DNA of 25,478 bases from CAZLNO01 sp964561005 (GCA_964561005.1 CAZLNO010000057.1:1-25478); one strand, 5' to 3'; positions 15,693 through 23,764 are shown, numbered from the stretch's first letter. A program made the numbers and translations. The notes: generated from the sequence alone by a model not told the origin.

Positions 15693-15942
15693 GGCGCGAC
15701 CCGTGTGGCCGCTGCCTCGACGCGCATAACCGGCGGCAGCCGTCCCAAGTGCCTGCGATTCCAGGCATCGTCCCTTCGCATAATATGCATTATGCGCGTT
15801 CTCGACGTCTGGTGCCGCCCCTCGCGCACCGTTTGGCGCATTGGCGCAACGCCCACCGTGTGCAGCCTGAACAGAAGGAAGCTGACGGCCACGGCCCAGC
15901 CAGGCTAGCCGTTGCGTCGCGCGCCCCACGGGCGATCGAGGG
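15693..15942. other. Gene-free spacer between TRAP relic and truncated regulator
   Basis: About 250 bases with no convincing coding potential; short frames on both strands show no recognisable protein. It contains the inverted repeat at 15777-15796 and a perfect tandem copy of TTGGCGCA (15833-15848). It probably held the promoter of the lost TRAP operon or the missing start of the Crp/Fnr gene, now eroded. Confidence 0.5.
15777..15796. promoter_or_regulatory. AT-rich inverted repeat, likely operator
   Basis: CGCATAAT (15777-15784) and ATTATGCG (15789-15796) form a perfect 8-bp inverted repeat around ATGC. It stands out as AT-rich in a ~70% GC neighbourhood and has the size of a dimeric repressor site (GntR- or Crp-like). 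The regulator is not identified; it may be an orphan operator of the decayed TRAP operon. Confidence 0.45.
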
Positions 15943-16389
15943 TTGCGCCACAGGGCGCGCTATTCCGCCCAGGCGTTGACGGACTGCGCGGTGCTGCTGT
16001 ACCCGACGAAGACGCTGGCGCACCTGCTGGAACAGAACGCCCATCTCGCGCTGGCCTTTCTGCTGCTGGAGGTCCACCAGAACGATCTCCTGCGCGAACG
16101 GGTGATGACCCTGTCGCGGCTCAGCGCCTATGAGCGCCTGGGGCACCTCTGCCTGGAATTGCTGACTCGGCTGGAGGCGGTCGGCCTGGCGGCGAATGAC
16201 AGCTTCCCCATGCCGCTCAGCCAACCGATCCTGGGCGATGTGTTGGGCATGCACGAAGTCCACGTCAACCGCATGCTCCATCGCCTGGAGGCGGACGGCT
16301 ATATTCTCCGGGGCAACGGCCGCATCCAAGTCCTGGAACGCGAGGCGCTGGCCGAGATGGTGGAGTTCCGGCCCAGCGAGAGGGCGTAA
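15943..16389 (+). CDS. Truncated Crp/Fnr-family regulator (DNA-binding half)
   Basis: This 148-residue open frame matches only the C-terminal part of Crp/Fnr regulators: the dimerisation helix (ALAFLLLEVHQNDLLRERV), the helix RLSAYERLGHLCLELL, then the winged HTH with LSQPILGDVLGMHEVHVNRM and LHRLEADGYI. The N-terminal cyclic-nucleotide/effector beta-roll (~100 residues) is absent; homology begins around RYSAQALTDC, and the preceding DNA to the in-frame TGA at 15883 shows none of it in any frame. The start is a TTG at 15943 without a good ribosome site. It is either a pseudogene that lost its 5' half together with the adjacent TRAP genes, or a constitutive HTH-only protein. The HTH half looks undamaged, suggesting recent loss. 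Confidence 0.7.
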   Translation: MRHRARYSAQALTDCAVLLYPTKTLAHLLEQNAHLALAFLLLEVHQNDLLRERVMTLSRLSAYERLGHLCLELLTRLEAVGLAANDSFPMPLSQPILGDVLGMHEVHVNRMLHRLEADGYILRGNGRIQVLEREALAEMVEFRPSERA

Positions 16390-16391
16390 CT

Positions 16392-16416
16392 GGAACCTCC
16401 CGGTTGAGGGACCGTC
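16392..16416 (+). promoter_or_regulatory. Possible EcfG-type (general stress) promoter
   Basis: GGAAC (16392-16396), 16 bases, then CGTC (16413-16416) approximates the alphaproteobacterial EcfG promoter GGAAC-N16-17-CGTT with one mismatch in the -10 part. It lies 40 bases before the ATG of the HWE-kinase fusion gene. The match is suggestive only. Confidence 0.35.
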
Positions 16417-16455
16417 CTTGAACGTAGATAGACCACGGTAAAGCAAGACCTCCGC

Positions 16456-19400
16456 ATGGCCGACAAGAACGACCGCAAGACCTCGGAAGTTGCCGACAGC
16501 CGCCGCCACGGCGATTCCGAACCCGCGGAGAACGGGCGCCCTCGCCCGGTCCCCATCGTGGGCATCGGCGCCTCGGCCGGCGGCCTGGAGTCCCTGCGGC
16601 AGTTTTTCGCCAGCATGCCCTCGGAAAGCGGCATGGCATTCGTCGTGGTCCAGCACCTGCAGCACGGCCGCAAGAGCATGATGGCCGAGGTTCTGGGTTC
16701 CTACACGGGCATGCGGGTTCTCGATGCCGCCGACGACGCGCTTGTCGAGCCGGACCACGTCTACGTCCTGCCGGCCGACAACCTGCTCACCATCCACGAG
16801 GGACGGCTGCGTCTGGAGTCCTGGAAGGGCGCACCGCCCCGGCGGATGCCGATCGACACCTTCTTCTGCGCCCTGGCCGAGGATCAGGACCACAACGCCG
16901 TGGCGATCGTGATGTCCGGGGCCGGCAGCGACGGCACGATCGGCGTGCGCGCCGTCAAGGAATGCGGCGGACTGACCATGGCCGAGGCGCTGTCGGAGAC
17001 CCGCAGACCCGGCGGCTTCGAGAGCATGCCACAGAGCGCCGTGGCGACCGGCATGGTGGACTTCGTGGTCCCGGCCGGCGAGATGCCGGACCATCTGGTC
17101 GACTACGCGCGCCATCTCCACGTGGTGACCGAGCGCAAGGGCCTCGACACCATCGAGAACGAGGCCTTGGCGTACCTGAAGGACATCTGTGCCGTGCTGC
17201 TGGCCCGCAAGGGCCGGGACTTCCGGCATTACAAGACCAGCACGCTGGTGCGTCGCATCCAGCGGCGGATGCAGGTGCTGCGCATCGACTCCGCCGTCGA
17301 CTACGTGCAGCGCCTGCGCCGGGACAGCGAGGAACTGGAGCGCCTGTCGCGGGAAATGCTGATCGGCGTGACCCGGTTCTTTCGGAACCCGGAGGCCTTC
17401 GAGTCCCTCAAGGCCGAGGTGCTGCGCCCGCTGGTCCATGACAAGGCCGCCGACGACACGGTGCGCATCTGGGTCATCGGCTGCGGCACCGGGGAGGAAG
17501 CCTACTCCATCGGCATCCTGCTGCACGAGATCCGCGGCGAGCTGGACAAGTTTCTGCCGATTCAGATCTTCGCGACGGACATCGACGAGATGGCCATCGA
17601 TGTGGCGCGGGCCGGACGCTACCCGAAATCCATTGCCGAGGACGTGCCGGAAGAACGCCTCCGCCGCCATTTCGTCGAGGAAGAGCAGCACTATATCGTG
17701 AACAAGGAAATCCGGGAATTCTGCATCTTCTCCCAGCACGACGTCATTCAGAACCCGCCGTTTTCACGGCTCGATCTGATTTCGTGCCGCAACCTTCTGA
17801 TATACCTCGACAGTGAATTGCAGAAGCGGCTGTTTCCCGTGTTCCACTACGCCTTGCGGGAGGGCGGGTATCTTTTTCTGGGCGCTTCGGAAAACGTCAC
17901 TCAGCACCGCCAGCTCTTCACCACGGTGGACAAGAAGCACCGCGTCTTCCGGCGGCGCGAGCAAGTGGTGCGGCCGCAGTTCGAATTCCCCGTCCCCGCC
18001 ACGGCGCAGTCGCCGGAGCCGCCCCGCTCCTCGGCCGAGCGCAAGCCGCCGCGCCAGGCCATGGCGCAGCGGATCGAGCGCACGGTGCTGGACCGCTTCG
18101 GCCCGGCCTTCGTGGTGGTCGACGAGGGCTTCAACGTCGTCCAGTTCTCGCGCGGCACCGGCAAGTATCTCGAACAGCCCTCCGGGGCGCCGCGCACCCA
18201 GGTGACAGAGATGGCGCGTCCGGGCCTGCGTGCCGGCCTGCGCACGGCCTTGCACAGGGTTGCCGAAACGCAGGCGGAGACGCTTCAGCCGCATCTCGCG
18301 GTGGCCACGAATGGCGGCACCGAGACCATCGACCTTGTCGTCGCGCCGATCACGGAGAAAGGCGAGAGCGCACTCTACCTCGTGGTGTTCCGACCGGCGG
18401 CCGATCGCGCCGTCGAAGCGGCGAAGGCCGCGCAAGCGACTGTCGGCGAGACGGAGGCGGGCACGCAGTCGCGCGCCAAGGCGCTGGAGCAGGAACTGGC
18501 CACGACGCGCGAGGATCTCCAGGCAACCATCGAGGAACTGGAAACCTCGAACGAGGAGTTGCAGTCGGCGAACGAGGAGCTGCTTTCGATGAACGAGGAG
18601 CTTCAGTCCTCCAACGAGGAGCTGGAGACCTCGAAGGAGGAAATCCAATCTATCAACGAGGAACTGGAAACGGTCAACCAGGAGTTGAACCACAAGCTCG
18701 CCGAGCTGGACCAGGCCAACGCCGATCTGCGCAACCTGATCGACAGCACCGATATCGCCACCATCTTCCTGGACACCAAGACACGCATCAAGCGCTACAC
18801 TCCCGCCGCCGAGCACATCTTCAACCTCATCGAAAGCGACGCCGGCCGACCCATCACGGACATCACCGCCAATTTCCACCACAGCGACCTCGAGGACGAC
18901 CTCAGGGCGGCGCAGCACGAGCAGGCGGTGCGCGAGCGCGAGGTGAGGCTCCGGGACGCCGGCCAGGTGTTCTCGATGCGCATTCTGCCCTACCGGGATT
19001 CCGATGGCCGCGTGGATGGCGTGGTCATGACCTTCCAGGACATCACCGAGCTCAAGGAGGCGGAGCGCCAGCAGAAAATGCTGGTGTCCTCGCTGCAGCA
19101 CCGCGTGCGCAACATCCTTTCCACCGTCCGCTCGCTGGCGCGGGAGACGCGGGAGACCGGCACTTCGCTGGAAGACTTCTTCGAGCGCTTCGAGGGGCGG
19201 CTGAATGCGCTGGCGATCACGGAAACCATCGTCGCCCGCACCGGGCGCGGCAGCGTCGACCTCTACGAACTGGCGCAGGAAGCACTACCGCCGGGTATCC
19301 ACCGCAGCGAAGGCATCCATGTGGACGGCCCCCCGGTGGGCCTGAAACCGCAAGCGGCCAAGATGCTGGCGCTGGCGCTCAACGAGCTGACCACCAACGC

Positions 19401-19707
19401 CATCAAGTTCGGCGCCCTCTCTGCCGCCGAAGGGCAAATCGATCTGACCTGGCGGCTCGTCCCCGGCGAGGACGGTCAGCACCTGCGGTTTTGCTGGCGG
19501 GAGACCGGGGTGCCGCCGGCGGAGGACGCCGGGCCGGCGCGCCGCGGCTTCGGCCTGGACCTGATCGAGAAGGGGGTGCCTTACGAACTGGGCGGCACGG
19601 CCCGCGTCGATATCGAGCCGGGGCGCCTGACCTGCGTGATCGAGATTCCCGCCGAGGCGCATGTCGTGACGGCGCCGGCGGCCCCGGACGAGGGTGGCAC
19701 GACATGA
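16456..19707 (+). CDS. CheB-CheR-PAS-HWE histidine kinase fusion
   Basis: This 1083-residue cytoplasmic signalling protein has no membrane segment. Residues 32-222 are a CheB methylesterase domain with triad candidates S40 (GIGASAGG), H67 (VQHLQH) and D159 (SGAGSDGT). Residues 233-503 are a CheR methyltransferase with the SAM motif GCGTGEEAYSIG (342-353). Residues 540-650 look PAS-like. Residues 672-760 form a strikingly regular coiled coil of NEELQS-type heptads. Residues 757-868 are a PAS domain. Residues 875-1065 are an HWE kinase with phospho-acceptor H882 (LQHRVRN), an N-box NELTTNAIKFG and the WRE motif at 1014-1016. The stop overlaps the downstream response regulator (ATGA). No chemoreceptor or CheA/W genes are nearby, so a role outside chemotaxis, possibly general stress or light/redox signalling, is plausible. 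The architecture is known in alphaproteobacteria. Confidence 0.94.
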   Translation: MADKNDRKTSEVADSRRHGDSEPAENGRPRPVPIVGIGASAGGLESLRQFFASMPSESGMAFVVVQHLQHGRKSMMAEVLGSYTGMRVLDAADDALVEPDHVYVLPADNLLTIHEGRLRLESWKGAPPRRMPIDTFFCALAEDQDHNAVAIVMSGAGSDGTIGVRAVKECGGLTMAEALSETRRPGGFESMPQSAVATGMVDFVVPAGEMPDHLVDYARHLHVVTERKGLDTIENEALAYLKDICAVLLARKGRDFRHYKTSTLVRRIQRRMQVLRIDSAVDYVQRLRRDSEELERLSREMLIGVTRFFRNPEAFESLKAEVLRPLVHDKAADDTVRIWVIGCGTGEEAYSIGILLHEIRGELDKFLPIQIFATDIDEMAIDVARAGRYPKSIAEDVPEERLRRHFVEEEQHYIVNKEIREFCIFSQHDVIQNPPFSRLDLISCRNLLIYLDSELQKRLFPVFHYALREGGYLFLGASENVTQHRQLFTTVDKKHRVFRRREQVVRPQFEFPVPATAQSPEPPRSSAERKPPRQAMAQRIERTVLDRFGPAFVVVDEGFNVVQFSRGTGKYLEQPSGAPRTQVTEMARPGLRAGLRTALHRVAETQAETLQPHLAVATNGGTETIDLVVAPITEKGESALYLVVFRPAADRAVEAAKAAQATVGETEAGTQSRAKALEQELATTREDLQATIEELETSNEELQSANEELLSMNEELQSSNEELETSKEEIQSINEELETVNQELNHKLAELDQANADLRNLIDSTDIATIFLDTKTRIKRYTPAAEHIFNLIESDAGRPITDITANFHHSDLEDDLRAAQHEQAVREREVRLRDAGQVFSMRILPYRDSDGRVDGVVMTFQDITELKEAERQQKMLVSSLQHRVRNILSTVRSLARETRETGTSLEDFFERFEGRLNALAITETIVARTGRGSVDLYELAQEALPPGIHRSEGIHVDGPPVGLKPQAAKMLALALNELTTNAIKFGALSAAEGQIDLTWRLVPGEDGQHLRFCWRETGVPPAEDAGPARRGFGLDLIEKGVPYELGGTARVDIEPGRLTCVIEIPAEAHVVTAPAAPDEGGTT

Positions 19708-20090
19708 GCGATGGAAAGCTTCAGGGGGTGCGGCTGCTGGTAGTGGAGGACGAGTACCTGGTCGCTCGTCACATCGCCGCGATGGCGACCTCGCTGGGCT
19801 GCGCGGTTCTCGGCCCCGTGTCCGGGGCGGCCGAGGCCCGCCGGCTTCTGGACAGCGAGCCGGTGGACGGCGTGCTCCTGGACATCGAGCTGCGCGGCGG
19901 CACGGGCTATGCGCTGGCCGACGAGCTTGTTTCTATAAACATCCCCTTCGTGTTCGTGACCGGCTTCGAGCTCGGCTATCTGCCCGAGCGCTATGCCGCG
20001 CACCCGCACCTGGAGAAGCCCCTTCGGCTGGACCGGCTGGCGCAATGGGCGCGTCGCGCGATCATGAAGTGTCCTGATGCGACGGCATGA
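19704..20090 (+). CDS. Single-domain response regulator
   Basis: A 128-residue stand-alone receiver domain with acidic pair E15/D16 (VVEDEYLVA), phospho-acceptor D60 (LLDIEL), switch T86 (FVTGF) and K105 in EKPLR. There is no output domain. The ATG overlaps the kinase stop by 4 bases (19704-19707), so the two are almost certainly translated together and form a cognate pair. It may act as a phosphate sink or pass phosphate to another partner, such as PhyR in the general stress response; this is inference. The fold resembles the FixJ/HWE-associated receivers common next to HWE kinases. It is convergent with the next gene, with 39 bases between. Confidence 0.94.
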   Translation: MSDGKLQGVRLLVVEDEYLVARHIAAMATSLGCAVLGPVSGAAEARRLLDSEPVDGVLLDIELRGGTGYALADELVSINIPFVFVTGFELGYLPERYAAHPHLEKPLRLDRLAQWARRAIMKCPDATA

Positions 20091-20129
20091 ATTCCAGGGG
20101 CTCGGAAAGAGGTTCCGGCGGGCGCCGGG

Positions 20130-20948
20130 TCAGCTCGCGTTCTCGACGGGGACCGGCCGAACGCCGGGCCGACGCGGCGCGGCGGCAGGGGCTGCCTGGA
20201 CCGCTTCGCGGCCCGACCAGCGCAGCAGGCGCAGCCGCCCCGCGTGATCCTCGACCAGCGCCGTGCAGCTCTCCACCCAGTCGCCGTCGTTATAGTAGAC
20301 GACGCCCTCGATCCGCTCGACGGCGGCGTGATGGATGTGCCCCGCCACCACGCCGTCCAGCCCGCGCGCCTTGGCGTCCCGCGCCAGATTGTGCTTGTAG
20401 CGCCGGGCGATCTCGACACGATGCAGGAAGCGGTCCTTCAGCGCGGCGGACAGCGACCACCAGCCCAGCCCGAGGCGCAGACGTACGCGCCCGACGATGT
20501 CGCTGGCCCGCACGCCGGCCAGATAGGCCAGGCATCCGAGCGCGAAGGCGGGACCGAGCCGACCCTGGCGCGACGGCTCGTGCTCGTCCCCGTGGGTGAC
20601 GAGCAGGCGCTCGCCCGCGGCGGTCTCGTGGATCGCTTCGCGCTGCACCGTGACCCCCGCCAGCAGGCTGCGCACGCCGGGCCGCGTCTTCAGTTCCGGG
20701 TCGTGATTGCCCGGAATGTAGACGATGCGCGTGCCGCGCCGCGCCTTGGCCAGCAGTTCGCGGACGACGGCGCGATGGCTGGCTGGCCAGTACACGCGCT
20801 TGCGCAGGCGCTTGATGTCGAAGAGATCGCCGACAAGGTAGATGGTCTCGGCCTCGTTCCGGCGCAGGAAATCCAGAACGTTCTCCGCCTTGCAAAGGCG
20901 CGAACCCAGGTGGAGGTCGGAAATGAAAATCGTTCTGTGGCGGTGCAT
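20130..20948 (-). CDS. LpxH-like metallophosphoesterase
   Basis: A 272-residue calcineurin-like phosphoesterase of the UDP-2,3-diacylglucosamine diphosphatase (COG2908) group. The metal-site motifs appear in order: ISDLHLG (D11, H13), VGDLFD (D41), PGNHD (N81, H82), THGDEHE and AGHIHH. True LpxH makes lipid X for lipid A; this relative has an internal arginine-rich segment and a longer C-terminal tail (Pro/Ala/Arg-rich), and many alphaproteobacteria carry more than one such paralogue or use LpxI, so the substrate is open. It lies downstream of the GT-C glycosyltransferase gene on the same strand, but a 246-base gap separates them, so co-transcription is uncertain. Confidence 0.88.
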   Translation of the reverse strand: MHRHRTIFISDLHLGSRLCKAENVLDFLRRNEAETIYLVGDLFDIKRLRKRVYWPASHRAVVRELLAKARRGTRIVYIPGNHDPELKTRPGVRSLLAGVTVQREAIHETAAGERLLVTHGDEHEPSRQGRLGPAFALGCLAYLAGVRASDIVGRVRLRLGLGWWSLSAALKDRFLHRVEIARRYKHNLARDAKARGLDGVVAGHIHHAAVERIEGVVYYNDGDWVESCTALVEDHAGRLRLLRWSGREAVQAAPAAAPRRPGVRPVPVENAS

Positions 20949-21194
20949 GTCTCGATCCGAGAGCCTTTGTCGGCCTTTTGTCTCGATGGTAGAGTTCTCC
21001 GTGTTGCCGGGGCGTTAACGTCGGCGCGCGGGAGCGGCGGTGCGGGCCTCGGAAAGCGTGCCCCCTTCCCCGCCGCGACACGGGCACCGGCCGGCGGGCA
21101 TGCGGCCTCGATCTTCCCCGCGCACGCCGAACGGCGACGGTTGCACCGAAATCTAGGGTCCGAACCCGACAAAACCAAGACGCCGCCACGCGAT

Positions 21195-22469
21195 TCATAT
21201 CACGTTCGGCAGGCCGAGGGCCCAGCATGCCATGTAGAATCCGTTCAGCAAGGCAAGGACGCTCGACAGCAGGGTCAGCCAGGCCGGCCGGCGTCCGAGT
21301 AGCGCGCCAGCGGCGAGGAAAACCGGATAGACCACGATGACGTAGCGCATCACCGACTCCAACCCGGCCGACAGCGGAATCAACAGCAGCAACCCCGCCA
21401 GCGCCGCCAGCGCCCAGGACCGCCACGCGGCCATCACCGCCGCCAGTCCGAGGGCGAGGACGGCCGTGACCCAGGCCGCCGTCCGCGTGGCGGTGAGGCC
21501 GCCCGGACCGACGACGGGGGCCAGCAGGGTCGCGAAGGGCGAGTCGATCTGGCGGCCCCAGGCAGCCTGGATCGACACGAAGGCCAGCGGGTCGCCGGTC
21601 CGGACCCAGAGAAACGCCATGAACCCCGCCAGGGCCGCGACCGGCAGCACGAGCGCAAGCGCGACGGCCTGCCCTTCCCTGTCCGTCATGAGCCACACCC
21701 GCACGCCCACCTGGCGGCAGCGGGCGAGGAGGGTCGGTCCCAGCGCTTGCCAGGCCAGGACGGCCAGCGGCACGACCAGGCAAACGCCAAGGTTGCGCGT
21801 CAGCGCCGCGCCGGCCGCCGCGGCGCCGGCCAGCACCCACCACTCATGCCGCGCCAGGGCCATCGTCGCCAGCACCAGCAGCAGGAACAACGATTCCGTG
21901 TAGCCGGAGGAGAAGACGTAGCTGCCGGGCACGACGCAGAGCAGCACAACCGCCGCCCGGGCGGCGGATGCACCGAACAGCGACTCGGCCTCGCGCCACA
22001 GCAACACCAGGGCGAGCGTGAAGCAGAGGTTGGACAGCCCCACCATCGCCGGAAAGGCGCCCAGGCCGGTCACGCCGCCGATCGCCGCGGCAAGCAGCGG
22101 ATAGGCCGGGAAAAACGCCCAGTTCGCCTGCCCCGCCACCGGCCCGGAGGACTTGGGCGCGGCGTCGTAGCCGTGGCGCACGATGTCGAGATACCAGCCG
22201 GTGTCCCAGACGCCCCAGATGTCCAGCCAGGCGCGGTCCGCGTAGACCCAGACGTAATCGAAAGCCAGCTTGCCCTCGAAGGCGCCGCGCGCGGCCAGGC
22301 CGATGGCTTCCAGCCCGAGCCGCGTGGCGATCATCCAACCGAGGCACCACACGACGACGCGCAGCAGCGGCTCGGCCTGGCGTGAGGGCGCCTCGATCGG
22401 ATTCGTCGACAAGCTTGCTCCCGCGCGCTGCACCGGCTCGCCGGGTCGCGAGCCCAGGGTATTCGCCAC
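21195..22469 (-). CDS. PIG-V-like GT-C membrane glycosyltransferase
   Basis: A 424-residue polytopic inner-membrane protein with about nine or ten hydrophobic helices between residues 35 and 420. The first loop contains DIWGVWDTGWYLDIVRHGYD and the next NWAFFPAYPLL, then SSGYTESLFLLL and ALTRNLGVCLVVPLA; these are the conserved features of the PIG-V/mannosyltransferase family (GT-C fold), which uses polyprenyl-phosphate sugars. In bacteria the acceptor is usually unknown. The start used is GTG at 22469; the N-terminal ~30 residues look disordered, and a later start is possible. The 105 bases to the divergent small gene hold its promoter. The nearby phosphoesterase suggests an envelope role, which is inference. 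Confidence 0.85.
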   Translation of the reverse strand: MANTLGSRPGEPVQRAGASLSTNPIEAPSRQAEPLLRVVVWCLGWMIATRLGLEAIGLAARGAFEGKLAFDYVWVYADRAWLDIWGVWDTGWYLDIVRHGYDAAPKSSGPVAGQANWAFFPAYPLLAAAIGGVTGLGAFPAMVGLSNLCFTLALVLLWREAESLFGASAARAAVVLLCVVPGSYVFSSGYTESLFLLLVLATMALARHEWWVLAGAAAAGAALTRNLGVCLVVPLAVLAWQALGPTLLARCRQVGVRVWLMTDREGQAVALALVLPVAALAGFMAFLWVRTGDPLAFVSIQAAWGRQIDSPFATLLAPVVGPGGLTATRTAAWVTAVLALGLAAVMAAWRSWALAALAGLLLLIPLSAGLESVMRYVIVVYPVFLAAGALLGRRPAWLTLLSSVLALLNGFYMACWALGLPNVI

Positions 22470-22574
22470 GATACCCGCGCGCGCGACGGCTGCAAAGCCA
22501 TGGCCGACGTTAGCATCCCATTGAAGTCCGACCTGTTAGGACACGCTCACGTTGTCGTCCACGGGGAATCAGTG

Positions 22575-22844
22575 ATGCTGCGCATGTTCCGGAGTCCGCA
22601 CATTCATCTCGGGGTCGGTATTGTCGTCGCCGTCACCTCGGCGGTCGAGGTCGTCGAGGAGATCGAGATCCTGGCGGGAGGCGACCTGGCGATCGGGGCG
22701 CACCACGGCATGCTGATCTTCGGCGTTGCGAAGGCCCTGAACGCGCTCGGCCACATGCTGGAAAGCGCCGACAACGCGCATCATGCCGGTCGCCGCCTGC
22801 GCGCCTGGACCGACCGCCGCAGGGGCGGGCCGCCGGAGGCCTGA
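22575..22844 (+). CDS. Small conserved-looking protein of unknown function
   Basis: An 89-residue protein starting at ATG 22575 (MLRMFRSPHIHLGVGIVVAV), with GGGGA just upstream; a longer in-frame start at 22500 gives a less natural N-terminus. The first third is hydrophobic and could be one membrane or membrane-surface helix; the middle has GGDLAIGAHHGMLIFGVAKAL and the end is Arg-rich. Codon-position GC pattern and the regular hydrophobic spacing favour a real gene over the overlapping long minus-strand frame, which is the shadow of mazG. I do not recognise a family, though similar His-His-Gly small proteins seem to occur in alphaproteobacteria. Confidence 0.7.
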   Translation: MLRMFRSPHIHLGVGIVVAVTSAVEVVEEIEILAGGDLAIGAHHGMLIFGVAKALNALGHMLESADNAHHAGRRLRAWTDRRRGGPPEA

Positions 22845-22875
22845 GCCCGACGCCGACACGCCCGGAGATCGCGGC

Positions 22876-22904
22876 TTGGAGAGGCTCCGGACGCTGTGTA
22901 TGCT
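22876..22904 (+). promoter_or_regulatory. Candidate sigma-70 promoter giving near-leaderless mazG mRNA
   Basis: TTGGAG (22876-22881) and TATGCT (22899-22904) are separated by exactly 17 bases. Transcription would start near 22911, about 3 bases before the mazG ATG at 22914, which has no ribosome binding site. The match is by eye only. Confidence 0.4.
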
Positions 22905-22913
22905 CCCGGCGCC

Positions 22914-23741
22914 ATGACGGACACGCCAGACCACACCGCCGGAATCGACCGCCTGCTTGCCGTGATGGCACGCTTGCGCGACCCGGAAGGCGGCTGCCCC
23001 TGGGACATCGAGCAGAGCTTCGCCTCGATCGCGCCCTACACCATCGAGGAAGCCTACGAGGTCGCCGAGGCCATCCGCCACGGCGACATGGCGGAACTGC
23101 GCGACGAACTGGGCGACCTGCTGCTGCAGGTCGTCTATCACGCGCAGATGGCGCGCGAGGGCGGCCACTTCGACTTCGACACCGTGGCCCACCGGATCGC
23201 CGACAAGATGATCCAGCGCCATCCCCACGTCTTCGGCAATGACAGCGTGGAGACGGCGGAAGCCCAGACACACCACTGGGAACAGCAGAAGGAAGCCGAA
23301 CGGGCGCGCAAGGCCGCGGCCGAGGGGCGCGAGCCCAGCACGCTGGACGGCGTCGCCCTGGGCCTGCCGGCGCTGCTGCGGGCCTACAAGCTGCAGAAGC
23401 GCGCGGCGCGCGTCGGCTTCGACTGGCCGGACGCGACGGCCGTTTTCGAGAAGGTCGAGGAGGAAGTCGGTGAGCTGCGGAAGGAAATCGCGCAGGGGTC
23501 CCCGCCCGCGCGTCTGCGGGACGAGCTGGGGGACCTGCTCTTCACCGTGGCCAACCTGGGCCGCAAGCTGGGCCTGGACCCGGAGGTGGCGCTGCGCGAG
23601 ACCAACGCCAAGTTCGAGCGCCGCTTCCGCGAGGTCGAGCGCCGGCTGACCGCCGAGGCGAAGACCCCGGCGGACTGCGACCTGGACGAACTGGAACGCC
23701 ACTGGCAGGCCGCCAAGGCGCGCGACCCGGCGGCCGACTAG
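22914..23741 (+). CDS. mazG: Nucleoside triphosphate pyrophosphohydrolase MazG
   Basis: A 275-residue two-domain all-alpha NTP pyrophosphatase that converts (d)NTPs, including aberrant ones, to NMP and PPi. Both MazG domains are present: the first with CPWDIEQSFASIAPYTIEEA and the metal motif EEAYE...LRDELGDLLLQV (about 42-75), the second with VEEEVGELRKEI and LRDELGDLLFTV (about 180-225). KLQKRAARVGFDWPD between them is typical of full-length bacterial MazG. The ATG at 22914 was chosen over an upstream GTG because it starts the conserved protein and sits directly after a possible promoter. No toxin-antitoxin partner is adjacent. Confidence 0.95.
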   Translation: MTDTPDHTAGIDRLLAVMARLRDPEGGCPWDIEQSFASIAPYTIEEAYEVAEAIRHGDMAELRDELGDLLLQVVYHAQMAREGGHFDFDTVAHRIADKMIQRHPHVFGNDSVETAEAQTHHWEQQKEAERARKAAAEGREPSTLDGVALGLPALLRAYKLQKRAARVGFDWPDATAVFEKVEEEVGELRKEIAQGSPPARLRDELGDLLFTVANLGRKLGLDPEVALRETNAKFERRFREVERRLTAEAKTPADCDLDELERHWQAAKARDPAAD

Positions 23742-23764
23742 ACGACAACGAGGGAGGAGACAGC

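Noticed and set aside
16391..16405. AACC-TCCC-GGTT dyad before the kinase gene as an operator
   Set aside because: Four-base arms are expected by chance, and it overlaps the better-supported promoter candidate.
15790..17739. Minus-strand 649-codon frame across the Crp relic and kinase gene
   Set aside because: Antisense shadow of the CheB/CheR domains; composition is typical of mirrored GC-rich coding DNA.
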